Origin: Chlorops oryzae
Taxonomy: Eukaryota; Arthropoda; Insecta; Diptera; Chloropidae
Reading direction: 5' to 3'
Assembly: GCA_020466095.1 (NCBI GenBank)
Contig: CM035808.1
Location: 41,449,555 to 41,513,554 of the forward strand
DNA: 64,000 nucleotides
Positions 39,065-49,944 of this stretch are shown one piece after another. How positions within the stretch are numbered: the stretch's first letter is position 1; every line of letters begins with the position of its first letter. The notes below the pieces were generated by a model. It did not search any database and had not been told where the DNA came from. It worked only from the letters and a program-made list of their open reading frames with translations. The translations under genes were made by a program, and so were the position numbers.

Positions 39065-40023
39065 AGGCTCATTTCCACTGGTATGACATAGTGTAAATTT
39101 TCAAATGGCAATAAATGAGCATCGCGTCATTCAAATGACAACTGTTTCCACTGGTCTTAAAAACCCGTTCGTCATGCGAATGACCTGGCTGTAATCTCAA
39201 ATGGCGAGGAATGACAACAAACTTTTGTCATTTAAAATGACGCTGTTTCCATTGGTACGACATCAAAATTTATGACATTCATCGTCATATGAATGGCTTC
39301 ACTGATTTGTAGGGAGAAAATGGCACGGTTTCCACTGGTGTGCCAGATGTCATTTAAGTTGGCATCGTAAAATAATGTTTGATTATTGTATGGTTCTTAT
39401 GTTGAATTTGAATTTGGATTTCAAAGTTTTGAATGTTTTCCAAAAAAAAAAAGGAAAATACTGGTGGCAGCGAATGCAGCTGCATCTGCTGCATTGGTTT
39501 TAGTGGCAGTTGCCGAAGAAGAAGGCAACAAACAAAACGTTGTAAAAAACGAAAAAAGCCCGAATGGTGGGTGCGTCCATTGTTCTCCAATCAAGCGTTC
39601 GCTCTCTTCGACCGACCAAGCACCTACCTTCCGCACACGTTTTTTGGCACGGGTTTTTAATTGGTCGATGAATTCAAATTCATAATTTCCACCCGAAAGT
39701 AATTCTTCAGAAATATTTTCTGAATCCATTTTTTTAAAATAGATTAAAAATTAAATTTGTTTTTTCGTGTCATTGAGTCAGTTCAATAACAACATGTTGT
39801 CATAGCGATTTGCGTCGTCATTTCAAATGGCATTGTCGTCATTTGGAAAAGACACTGTCCCTACTGCGTTTCCACTGATTTCATGATTCCGTATGACACT
39901 CCTAAGTCATTCGTGCCATTCGGCTTTTGTGTCATAAAAAAGACATCGTTTCTATTGGTATGACAGTGGATGGCATGAAATGACATCAAAATGACTTTAA
40001 AAATGACCAGTGGAAACGAACCT
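39065..40023. mobile_element. 959-bp PIF/Harbinger-like element, TAA target duplication
   Basis: Ends are AGGCTCATTTCCACTGGT (left) and AGGTTCGTTTCCACTGGT (right, reverse complement), flanked by TAA on both sides (39062-39064, 40024-40026). A TWA target duplication is the hallmark of PIF/Harbinger. Subterminal copies of TTTCCACTGGT and AAATGAC recur many times. The interior keeps a decayed minus-strand frame with a Myb/SANT-like segment, which fits the DNA-binding second protein of this superfamily. No nuclease gene remains. Confidence 0.7.
39421..39729 (-). pseudogene. Decayed Myb/SANT-like ORF inside Harbinger-like element
   Basis: The 102-codon frame starts MDSENISEELL and contains KKRVRKVGAWSVEESERLI, which has the basic run, Trp and Glu-rich helix start of Myb/SANT-like (MADF-like) DNA-binding domains. 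After that the frame drifts into Ser/Thr/Ala and Phe repeats without the later domain tryptophans, so the true frame is probably lost there. In PIF/Harbinger elements such a protein helps the transposase bind the termini. The similarity is judged from one motif only. Confidence 0.45.
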
Positions 40024-40194
40024 TAACACTAAAAATGGTGAAATGTCATATAAAATTTTCTATTTTCTTATGCTTCAAAATATTTCGATGTGCAAATACT
40101 AAAGGTTCTGAAGACAACAAAATGCATGTAAAAATATATTTGATGCATTGTGGTTTCCCCACTATTTTCGTTGCGATATCTACGAATCTCTTTG

Positions 40195-40785
40195 TGCCTA
40201 GCCTCTAAGGCAGTCTTGACCGTCCAGCTAATTACCTTTCGGTGGGGCGATGATCAGAATGCGAACTTAAGCAGACAACAACAATTTTTTTCTACTTCGC
40301 AATCAAAGCACAAAGCGTAAAGAATTCCTGAAACTCACCCCCCGTAGATCTTCGTAGATTAGTGTCCGACCGAAGGTTCGGCTTCGGTAATCGGCATGAT
40401 CGGCCAATTCTCAATCTTCGGCTTCGGCTGGAAAAAGCCGAATATTTTAGCCGAATATTTTTGCATTTTAATGGAAGTAAAAAAGTCACGATAGATTTTC
40501 AATTGCTTCATTGAGACCTTTTACACTAGTGAATTATTGCCGTAAATTCTCACTTTGTGGGCGACTAAAGCGAAAGAATTTAGAGCAAATTTGAGCGGTT
40601 TTTTTTGTGCTTGTCAAATGAATAAAGACTGATTTTGTTTCCTTACTGTAAAATGTTTTGCATTCGGCTCTGCCGATTGTTCGGCTTCGGCTAAAATTCC
40701 ACCTTCGGTCGGACACTATCGTAGATACATAAAATAGGTACTGTACATTTTGACTAGTCATACTTCGAGTAACCTCAGAGTCAAT
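40195..40785. repeat. Partial duplicate of the 41.6-kb tRNA-like module, split by a hAT MITE
   Basis: 40195-40359 and 40728-40785 together match 41600-41806 in order (ACCGTCCAGCTAA, GATCAGAATGCGAACTTAA, CTTCGCAATCAAAGCACAAA, CCCGTAGATC, TACATAAAATA, TTTTGACTAGTCAT). The two halves are separated exactly by the 360-bp insert at 40360-40719. Downstream the match stops at CCTCAGAGT. Confidence 0.75.
40360..40719. mobile_element. 360-bp hAT-type MITE with 8-bp target duplication
   Basis: Terminal inverted repeats are TAGTGTCCGACCGAAGGT on the left and the same sequence in reverse complement on the right, perfect over 18 bp. The 8-bp sequence TCGTAGAT occurs immediately outside both ends (40352-40359 and 40720-40727), and the uninterrupted paralogous site at 41.74 kb has a single copy. 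An 8-bp duplication and a TAGTG end indicate the hAT superfamily. The interior has GGCTTCGGC-type subterminal repeats and no coding capacity. Confidence 0.88.
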
Positions 40786-41220
40786 GTTCGCACCCTACCA
40801 CAATTGTGGTAGATCTACCAATTTTTTGATAAAATGCTAACATCTACCACTACTACCACACAAGCTTTCAAGTCTACCACATTCTCAAAAAAGTCTTAAA
40901 TCTACCCTGCAGTAATTCCAACTACTCTCCAACTACTCCCCAACTAGTCACAAAAATACCAGGACTACTCCCTCTTAATTTGCCAACCAATGCTTTGAAC
41001 TGTCTTTTTTAACGTTGAGCTGTCATTGGAAAATAACTAGTCACAGTTTTTGCTCATATGAACTAGACCTGGAGTATATACAGTTGGGTCAATTTTTGGT
41101 CAATTTGTTTTTTTGCACATTTTATGAAAAAAAAAAAAATTATTTTCTCTTTGTTTTGTATTTTTTTTTTCTCTTTTGTTTTTTTAAATCTTTTCTTTTT
41201 CACTACTTTTTTAATTTTCT

Positions 41221-41295
41221 CGCCTTGACCGAGCCTCGAACCGCTGATCTCTTGGTTGGTAAGTCAGCGTCTTAACCATTACGCTAAACAAGCAA
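41221..41295 (-). repeat. tRNA-like module 1 of composite element
   Basis: Minus strand: A box TAGCGTAATGGTTAAGACGC, B box GCGGTTCGAGGCTC. The acceptor stem pairs poorly, so it is not a functional tRNA. Its counterpart lies at 52339-52409. Confidence 0.55.
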
Positions 41296-41565
41296 ATTTA
41301 ATGTATTGATCAAAACGCTCATTTGAGTTTTTGGTTGCTGAAGTTTTTGTGGAACGCACGAATAGAAATTTTACTACAAAAACTTATTAATTGAAAAATA
41401 AATACATATTAAAAAAAATATTATATATTATATATAAAAAAAAAAAACTTAAAAATTTAGCGAAAAATTTTTTTTTTTCAAAATTAACTATTAAATAAAA
41501 TAAATTTAAATATAAACATAAAAAAAAACTTGGTAATTAAAAAAAAAAAAAATTTATTCTCACCC

Positions 41566-41640
41566 GAGCCAGGGATCGAACCCCAACCCACGAGGTCGCT
41601 GAGCAATAGTCTTAACCGTCCAGCTAACTACCTTCTTGTG
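41566..41640 (-). repeat. tRNA-like module 2 of composite element
   Basis: Minus strand: A-box-like TAGTTAGCTGGACGG, B box GGGGTTCGATCCCTGG. No good cloverleaf forms. Related sequence occurs at 40195-40260, and a module in the same position occurs at 52612-52690. Confidence 0.5.
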
Positions 41641-41847
41641 GGGCAACGATCAGAATGCGAACTTAAAGCAGACAAAAACAATATTTTTTCTACTTCGCAA
41701 TCAAAGCACAAAGCGTAAAGAAATCCTGAAACTCACCTCCCGTAGATCTCCGTAGATACATAAAATACTGTACATTTTGACTAGTCATATTTCGAGTAAC
41801 CTCAGAGTACTCCTGTTTGGCAAATTGACCTCTTCATTACTGCAGGG

Positions 41848-42993
41848 TAGTAATCAAAGCTAACGATAGTGGCGAATTCGAAAAGAAAATTCTTTTGAAA
41901 GACTTACATATTTAATCTAACATGCAATACGGTAAGAAACCAAAAAAACACGCCAACAAACGCCATTTACATTCGAAATTACCCGAAATAGCGAGAAATC
42001 CCTGCCAATACTGCAGGGCAGTTATTGGCATATAGTTAATACCATGAATAGTTTTCCATATATGTAGATAGCGAAAGTTTCTTTCGATCAGTTTTTAAAT
42101 GAGGCAACATCAATTTTATGGTGGCATGCAAGTGTTCTTAGAATTAGTTAAAAGTTTTTTATGAGCCTTATATCCACATTCGTAATGTCTGCACCAACTT
42201 CAGTGTTTCGAAAGAACCGGCGAGCCTGGTTTTACTCATTCTTATTTATTTATTTGATTATTTATATATAAACAAGAGATTACTCCGGGCTTACACTAGT
42301 GCAATATCCTATTTGCAAAACAAGTATGCGCTTATGAGACGTATGTACGTGTGATCCAAATAGTATAAAGTGACCATATTTTTATTAGATGCATAAACAG
42401 AAAAAATTCCCAAAAATCTTTCCGCACCACCCCGCAGCTAATTTTTGTTTGTTTGGGTTATCAAAAGTCTTGCTTATAATAAAAAAGTAATCACAAAGCG
42501 GACATATGCGGACAATTTTATTCCCGCTCTGTAAAAATTTCATTCAAGGCATGGGATTATAAACATATAGAAGCAATCTTCTTAATGCTTAAAATCAATA
42601 AGAATCGGTAAATATAATGTTTCAGTATTCAAAGTTAATGTCCCAGATACAGTAAAAATAATTTCATTCAAATTGTATCAAAATTTATTAAATAAGACCA
42701 CTTCAAAGTTATCATAGGAAATCAGTCGTTTTCGTTAAAAAAAAATCAATGTTACGTTCGTCTATTTTTGAGAGGGCATATCTGGATCAAATTTAATATT
42801 TTCCTACAATCCGTTTTAAATGCTCTTAATTGAACTGTTTACTATCGAATTGCATCAAAACTTCTTTCGTTTTCACACTTCGGGTTTTTTCCTTTTTGTC
42901 GCCACTCGTCACACTATGAGACGTCACATCGACTCAGTTGTGTTGGTGTGGGCTCCTGTTCTATAAATAGCTTCATAAAATCTTAAAATCTAA
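41848..42993. other. Intergenic, no gene recognised
   Basis: AT-rich. A small palindromic CCCTGCCAATACTGCAGGG string near 42000 echoes the CCCTGCAG termini, but I see no element body. Confidence 0.45.
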
Positions 42994-43547
42994 AGCTGCA
43001 ATCATTCATGGCATAATACGGCATAACAGAACATAACATAACATAAAATAACATAAGCGCTTTTCGAGTAATCAGTGAAGACATAAGAAAACATAAGAGC
43101 ACAGAAGAGGCAATGTTGCAATTTGCGCACATTGCGGAAAGGGGGAAAAATTATTTCCACAATTTCTCAAGAAATAATTAACAAACGCTTGTAAATCAGT
43201 TCGGGACATGCCGAAAAGTAATAAAACATATTTTGCTTTCATAAAAAATTATATGCTTAATACTATTTTAATATATTACAACATTAGTAATTGTGGCTTT
43301 TCGAGATTTTCATAAAAAGGGCAAAAGTGGCAGCTTTGGGAAGGAGTTGGCAACACAAATTCAAATCAGCTGGCTCGAACTTACATAAGACGGCATAAGA
43401 AAAATCTGTTTTCTACAGCTTCTTCTGTTCTGTTATGTTATGTTATGCCATCACTGACCACTTGCATACAAAATGTATTGAATAGATAGAACCAGCTGAT
43501 TATGCTATGTTATGTTATGCCGTCTTATGCCATGAATGATTGCAGCT
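42994..43547. mobile_element. 554-bp TAA-flanked MITE
   Basis: Ends are AGCTGCAATCATTCATGGCA on both sides (right in reverse complement), and similarity continues through ATAA, ACGGCATAAC and ACATAAC repeats. TAA flanks both ends (42991-42993 and 43548-43550), so a PIF/Harbinger-type origin is likely. Subterminal CATAACATAACATAA arrays are present. No coding capacity. Confidence 0.8.
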
Positions 43548-44252
43548 TAAGTTTCTTTAATAGGTGGCAGCACTAAAAACGACTGAACAAATTTTGTTAT
43601 AAAAATGCAAGGCTCATTAGTCTGGCAGCACAAAAAATTTCAAAATAAACCCTAGTCCACAAAGGAAGAGAAATGACCTGAAGGAATTTTGGTTTAATAA
43701 ATATATTTTTAAGGGGGAAATTTCGGAGATTTTCGGCAATTTTTAATTCGCGCTTCCTCCTAAACTAGGCTACGCCCCCAAAATATGAGTGCAGATGTGG
43801 AATTTGCACATTTGCAAAAAAATAAAATAAAAATCGCAGAAACACCCGTAAAGTAAACTTGTTCCAAATTTTGAATTCAATTTCGAACACTTACATTTTT
43901 GAACGAAATTAAAAATTTGTACATACATATGTTTGAACAAAATTCAAACCAACGTGAGCAGAAATTGACAATTCCGAATTTTCAAAAATTGTGGTTGTTG
44001 ATTTCACTTCAGTTTAAATAAAGTTTTTGCGTCAGTTGAGTTATAGGATGACATGGCTTAGTGGATAGCGTGCGCCCCTAACAATCCGGAGATCGCGAAT
44101 TCGATTCCTGGCTGAGGCAAATAATAGTTGTAAAAAAAAGATGTTTACAAATTTTCGGAGTAACTATACAAAATGAAGACATGAGAAGAGTTTCCTGCAC
44201 TCAGGAAAGAGTTGGCAGCTTATTAAATGATTTCTATAAACAGATATTTAGA
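43548..44252. other. Intergenic with repeat remnants
   Basis: 43868-44005 matches 61912-62030 (ACATTTTTGAACGAAATTAA, GAACAAAATTCAAAC, CGTGA...TTGACA), so it is a diverged relative of that small element. A tRNA-like fragment follows at 44048. Confidence 0.5.
44048..44120 (+). repeat. tRNA-like (SINE-like) fragment
   Basis: A near-perfect A box (TGGCTTAGTGGATAGCG) and a B box (GAATTCGATTCCTGG) are spaced as in a tRNA. The acceptor and anticodon stems do not pair, so it is a tRNA-derived repeat and not a gene. Confidence 0.5.
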
Positions 44253-44260
44253 TATAAAAG
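44253..44260 (+). promoter_or_regulatory. TATA box candidate upstream of the protease homolog
   Basis: TATAAAAG is a consensus TATA box, 275 bp before the start codon of the second protease gene. Transcription from about 44285 would require a long leader or a 5' UTR intron. The position makes it only a candidate. Confidence 0.4.
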
Positions 44261-44534
44261 GGTCATGAGTTTCTCCGACGTGAAGCGTAGAAATTTCACC
44301 GCGTGACTCCTTGACAAAGGGAGGCGGTGCGGCTTCTTTTTCATGCGGATGCCATCGCGGAAGTTCGCCTGACATTATCTGCTGGGGGATTTTTTTAGCT
44401 ATTTTTTAATTGCTTGCCTTGCCTACTGGGTCAAGGATTTCGAAAGAAAATTTTCTGTGAGGACATCATTCACAAATAGATACTGAAATTATATATATAT
44501 ATATTTTTTTTTTTTTTACAAAAATTCAAAAGAA

Positions 44535-45635
44535 ATGATTTTCTTGCCGAAAGTTTTATTTTTAAATATTATTATATTCAAATTAACGTTAAGTATTAAT
44601 TCGCGCGAATTCAGGATCGATGATATGACCATGTATAGACCGTTAAGCCATGAGCGCGCAAGCAGTGTTGTCTCGATTAGAAGCCCTAGGCCGACGATAA
44701 CGGACGGTGACAATCATTTTTGTGCAGGAGCGATTATGGCGCCGAAATTGGTCTTGACTGCCGCCCAATGCCTGATTAAGTGAGTTGAGAATATTGTAAG
44801 TAATCGAAAATTGCTGAAATCGTAACGATCAATCAAAGTAATTTTAATTAATTAGACATTTTTTTTTTTTTTTTTTTTTTGTCTTCAAGTCGAAACGGTA
44901 TTCGACGATTCCACAGGTTATACGTTGTCATTGGTTCACCGTATTTATTCAGAATGACTGCAGGCACACGAGTCTATAAGGTCGCTGATACCAAAATTCA
45001 TCCGAAATATGATTATGCAACAATGCTTTACGATATAGCAGTAATTATATTAGAGGGAAGAGTCGAAAAGAATATCGGGTTGTTTCTACCCCTGCGCACA
45101 AGACTGCCACATCATGGTGACGTTTGCACGACACTCGGTTGGGGTTCTCTTTATGCGGTTAGTTCGAAATATCGATCTCACAGCAATCACATCGAAATAC
45201 GTACAAAATTCAATTCGTTCATTTACTCCATATGCTCCCTTTGTTTCCTTTGCTTAGAAGGGACCAAGGCCAAATGAGCTCGTTTACATAAATCTAGTCA
45301 TTCTAAGGCGTTCCGAATGTCGAGTCCAACGACCAGTACTATCAGCAATATTTTGTGTCAACGGTTCCGACAAGTACGGCGATGCCGTGTGGAGGAGTGA
45401 AGCTGGAAGTCCACTCATCTGCAATGGTGAACTAACGGGAATCATCGGAGTAGGTGATCAGAAGGAAAACGCTCCTATTTTATTTTCAAGCACTTACGAA
45501 AGTCTTCCGTGGTTAAAAACGATCGTTGATCCATTAAACGAATCAAGCATCAATCGTCATTCTAGCGTAATTTACATAGTTTTGTTCATTATCGAAATAC
45601 TATTTTATTGGATTGACTATCTCAGATGGAGTTAG
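44535..45635 (+). CDS. S1-family serine protease homolog, catalytically dead
   Basis: Three exons: 44535-44779, 44890-45157 and 45258-45635, totalling 297 codons (296 aa). A signal peptide is present (hydrophobic residues 6-20, INSREF). The domain keeps FCAGAIMAPKLVLTAAQC, YDIAVIIL, LGWGSLYA and PLICNGELTG. The His position is Gln78, Asp130 is kept, and the GDSGG motif has become SEAGS with Ala220 in place of Ser, so no protease activity is expected. The activation site reads R-IDDM and lacks the glycines. The last ~24 residues form a strongly hydrophobic segment (VIYIVLFIIEILFYW), suggesting a membrane or GPI-type anchor. Exon borders match the active paralogue exactly in position and phase. 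Dead S1 homologs often act as binding or regulatory partners; that role is inference here. Confidence 0.85.
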
Positions 45636-45637
45636 TC

Positions 45638-45643
45638 AATAAA
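45638..45643 (+). terminator. Poly(A) signal of the protease homolog
   Basis: AATAAA begins three bases after the stop codon, giving a very short 3' UTR. Confidence 0.5.
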
Positions 45644-46740
45644 TGAATTGAGAAATTGAAAGGGCATCGTTTTTGTTGATAAGAGGAAATATAACTTTGA
45701 ATACTCTCAACCCCTTAAATCTTCTTATGGAAATGGCTTCAGTGCTTGAATTTAAGCTGCCTTCGTCATAATTTTCGTTTTATGGTCTTATCAAGAAAAA
45801 TTGGAAATCAATTCTAACTAAACATCTAAATGTCTCAATTCAAATTTATGGATGTAATATGACTTCACTTCGTTTTTTTCCTTCCCCAACCTATTTGCCA
45901 AGCTACCAAAAAAAAAAAAAAAAATTATAATATTCCACGATCTTTTCAATTTTTTCACAGTTCATTGACTCTTAATAGTTTCCCCGCTTTTAATTTTCAA
46001 TGGTGCAGCTTGAATGGAGCGGTAACTTCGCTCAGAGATGTAAACTTAATTACGGATGAAAAGATAAACGTTGCGCATGAAAACATTTTCCGCTAAATGT
46101 TTACATATGTAAAGTTTTTCTTCAAAAAAAAAAGGAAAAAGCAGTACCCCTTAAAGTGTTGAATGGGTGATTTATCGCAGGGTGAAAATGGACTAACCGT
46201 GGACACTATTTGTTTAAAAAGCTTTGCATGTCAGTTTTTCATAAGAAAAATTCAATACGATGGGAAAGCGCCAAGCCTTGTGACGGCCTTAAAAATTCTG
46301 GTAATCGTTAAGCAATGTCCACCGTTCCTTTGAACTCTATTTCGTTATTTCAACAGTGGAAGCTCCCAAACTCTCCGTGCTAAGAAGTTCTTTAATTCCT
46401 AGGTTAAAATAGGGTTCGGAAAAAATTCCCTAAAAACGACAAAAACAAAAAAAACAAAAAAACTGAAAAAACTCATCTGAATAATGCTTTTAAAACTTTT
46501 ATTTATTAATTCCAAAAAAATGTTTTGAAATAAGTTATAATTTTTTCTATTTTTATTAACATTTTATTGCACTAAATTTTTAACTATAAGACTGTGCTAG
46601 TTCAAAAAATCGATAGACGGCTTTGATATCTAGAAATTATAACTAGGGACCGTAACAGTTATAACTTTTATAATAAAAGTTTAACAAAAAGGCAATTTTT
46701 GACTTTTATTTTATTTGAAAAAATTTTACTGTCAAAAATA
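45644..46740. other. Intergenic, no gene recognised
   Basis: AT-rich DNA with several homopolymer runs and no supported feature. Confidence 0.5.
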
Positions 46741-47023
46741 GACTTTTATGTTTCTAGTCAAACGATATTTTTTAAACTGAGACAAAAAATTTTTTTGTCA
46801 AAAATAAAAGTCTTTGCGAGGTTACAATTCAACCATTTATCCATTTTAAAGAAATTTGGTACCAATCGATAGTTTGTTACTACAAGTTTAAACCTATCGA
46901 TTTGTACCAATTTTATTTAAATTGGATAAATAGTTGAAATTTAATCTCACAGACTTGTATTTTTGACAAAAAAAATATTTGTCTCAGTTTAACAGTTATC
47001 GTTTGACTGAAAAACTAAAAGTC
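46741..47023. repeat. Long foldback: ~135-bp imperfect inverted arms
   Basis: The left arm begins GACTTTTATGTTTCTAGTCA and the right arm in reverse complement GACTTTTAGTTTTTCAGTCA. Similarity holds over AAACGAT, TTAAACTGAGACAAA, TTTTTTTGTCAAAAATA, CCATTTATCC-like and AATCGATAG, with almost no spacer. It is an imperfect palindrome of about 283 bp, a foldback-type or MITE element. Confidence 0.75.
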
Positions 47024-49445
47024 TTTACTTATTAGTTAATATCAGATTTTTTTGAAAAAAGTTGAAAAAATAAAAGGCATCCAAGAATCTCATAGAGAAT
47101 GGCCTGAGGGTTACAATCATATCAAAATTTTTCCTGTGTGCAAATTTTTTGGTGCTACTTTTCAAAATTTTGAAAAACATCGAAACTGTCATTTTCAGTT
47201 CCTGCTTAAACTGGCATGAAAACTATAGGAAAATATTAGAGAATTTTAACTTTCGAAGCGCTTAAACCGAGTCGCAGACTACGACCCTATAAGTCAGTTA
47301 ATATTTTCTGCGACTCAAGAGCTGGTCCCTATTTTGATATTTTCCAGAGTGGAGGTTTCATTGTTCACTGTTCGATTTTTAATAATTCTCAAATACAATA
47401 ACACAATTTAATTTGGTTCTGTAAAAATTATTGAGACCGTCTACACAATTTTACAACACATTGTTGTAGCTAAATTAAATGGGTTAATAATGCTTAACAG
47501 ACCATAGAAGGCCAGATTAAATATGTTTATGTCTGTTTTGTTGTATGGACTGAAAACAGCAAAATTGTTGTGTAATCTGTAGCATTTTTTGGAGAACGCA
47601 TGCCCGATGCCTTATTCTCAACGTTTTTGTTATGATAACAGAATCACAAAGCAGCTTGTTTTTTTATCTTATCAATAATAAAAGTGGGTATATAAAGTAT
47701 TTACCTTTTTATGATTTTCCTCTTCGTCAGAGTTTAATTTTGCTTTAAATTTTAGTTAGCAAAACTTATTAAAGCTGCAAAGTCGTTTCGATAACCGCTC
47801 TTCTTGTTCGTATTCAAATTTCAAGCGTAAGAAAGATAAATCTTATCAACGTCTAGATTGCGAGCTATAAAAAACAAAAAAAAAAGTGAGTATATGGAAA
47901 TGTGATAAGAGTCCAATGTTTTGTGCGCATTGACAATCATTTTTAAAGAAAACATAAACACAAAGGGAATAAACAAACAAAACCTCCCTCGGATATCTGG
48001 CGGATAATTGTGCGTTGTTTTTTCCCGATAAATCCTCTATTTTTTTTTATTTTAAAAGTGCAATTAAAAAAAAAAAAAGAAACAAACCGGCGGCATAAAT
48101 AAAATTACATAAAAGCTACTTCATCCAGATGTGCACCGGCAGAGAGTGTGCGAGTGTTTTCCATTCATGCGGCGGGCATAAATTTCGCGCAGTTCATTGT
48201 CGCCGTCGCGGTCTTAAATGCTTCTTTAAATTAGTTTCAATTGCTGGAAATTTGCAATTGAAAGAAGCTTTCAACAGATCCAGATCTATGTCGAGATAGA
48301 GCTGTGAGTTGCACTCCTGATCCATGGAGATTTACATAATAAGTCAAAGGTGATTCTTGAGTGCCCCTTTTTTGTCGTCAATTGGCAGCAAGAGTTCCAG
48401 CAGATTTTTCATCCATTTACTTACTGTCAATCGAATTTTCAAGGTTTTCTATGAAGAGTTTAAAGGGAAATATTTTTCTGGAGGCTTACAGTACAACAAA
48501 TTCTTTTTTTTTTATTTGAGTAACCATTTGGTTAAAATTTTAGTAGCGTCTTTGGAAATATATGAGAAGGGTTTAACTTCTGCTATTCTGAGCAATCGAG
48601 ATGGTGATAGGCTTCCTGAAAAGTCCGTCGTTTAAAACTCTTATTCGAACATGTGAAAAATATTGAAAATAATGTATGAAGTTTTGCCCCAAGTCCGCAT
48701 CTTATTCTCATATCGATATAAGATTGAGAGGCATACAAAATAGCAGTGGAAGCCATCGATTTTCATAAAGCTATTCATATTCAAATGTGGAACAAGCATC
48801 TTTTCCATTAATGAGCTTCTTAAGTAACGACGCCGTTTTTGTGTTTGGCTATACCCTTTAGGTTTCAGAGCAGTTTCTGTGACTTTTTTAACAGACATTA
48901 GTACGGGTTGGAAACCCCCAAAGGCCCCCGTGCGTAACATACGAGCCTGTGCATAACATTAACCATTCAGACTTGATGATTATCTTGCTTTGACATTCAT
49001 TTCAAATTTTAATAATCCGCTGATCCAAAAAAAAAAAAAAAAAAAATTTATATTATTCAAATGATCTTATTTGCATTGTGTTGTTCACGGGTGTTTCTGT
49101 TCGTTTTGTGTTGTTTTGATTGTTTCGGCAAAAAGGCCTATATGCGAGAAATTTATGAAGCCCATAAGTTTGGCTTCTTTTAACAAAAATTACGTCTATT
49201 GAAATTAAAGATTCGTTTAATTGAATTTCGGCAATCAATATGACAAGCGAAAATTTAGGACTTGATAAAGCCGAAATTTGCATTTTTCGCTTATATGCAA
49301 TGTGTTTTTCGAGTTTGCTGCGTTGAAAATATTTCAAGAAATAAAATGGTTCGGAATTTTGAATTTTATTTCAATCGCTTTATTTGTGTAGTGCTCTGCA
49401 CGTATTTCGGCGAATTCGCTTCCGCCACCATCAGGATGATTCCTA
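47024..49445. other. Intergenic, no gene recognised
   Basis: A weak inverted repeat (TACACAA...TTGTGTA type) spans about 47439-47582. A GC-richer, promoter-like patch with GCACCGGCAGAGAGTG lies near 48130-48210. No coding exon could be supported. Confidence 0.45.
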
Positions 49446-49788
49446 CACCGAGAGAAAAAGGTAGTTATATTAACTAAAAAATCAGGTTAAAATAACCGAG
49501 TTCACCGTTAATTGTTAGCTTATGTGTAGTAGCGGTCAATTCAACAGTACAAACACAGTAAATAAGGATATAACTACCTGATGGTTGATATAACTGTCTC
49601 GCGGTTAAATCAACTGTCACCAACGACTTGGAAAAAATAATTAATTTTTGCTTTGACTTTTTTTATCTTCTTTTATTAATATTTTTTTTTTTATTAAATT
49701 ATTATATTTTTTCTTTATTTATTTGTTTCTATTTAAATCTTTTTTTTGTTCTAAGTAGTTGATTTAACTGTTGTTATTTCTCTCAATG
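49446..49788. mobile_element. 343-bp CACCGAGAG-ended MITE, short copy
   Basis: The left end is CACCGAGAGAAAAAGG, the right end in reverse complement CATTGAGAGAAATAAC, with TA on both sides. The first ~300 bp are nearly identical to the first part of the element at 52010 (GTAGTTATATTAACT, ACCGAGTTCACCGTTAAT, GTGTAGTAGCGGTC). The tRNA-like core of that copy is absent, so this is a deletion derivative. Confidence 0.85.
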
Positions 49789-49944
49789 TAATTCTTAATG
49801 CATCTATGATCTCTAATTCTATTTATACTTAATCGGTAGACTAAGCTACCGGCGAACTTTGGTGGTTGTTTATTGTTTCTTTGATGGTTGATTACACTAG
49901 TCTACGAAAATTAAAAAATTTCCGACCTTCGGCATTTGATGATC

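Larger units (their letters stand above)
40905..41847. mobile_element. 943-bp composite element: CCCTGCAG ends, two tRNA-like modules
   Basis: Ends are CCCTGCAGTAATTCC (left) and CCCTGCAGTAATGAA (right, reverse complement), with TA outside each. Next to the left end are ACTACTC repeats. The interior carries two minus-strand tRNA-like modules about 270 bp apart (41221-41295 and 41566-41640). The core is clearly related to that of the element at 52010-52875, although the termini of that element are different. No protein is encoded. Confidence 0.75.

Noticed and set aside
41221..41295. Possible functional tRNA gene
   Set aside because: The A and B boxes are good, but the acceptor and anticodon stems do not pair, and related copies lie inside transposable elements.
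47439..47582. Inverted repeat with TACACAA ends
   Set aside because: The arms align only with gaps and the sequence is simple; kept as a note and not called as an element.
48357..48940. Two open frames of 92 and 99 codons
   Set aside because: No splice signals, no motif and no similarity to known families that I recognise.
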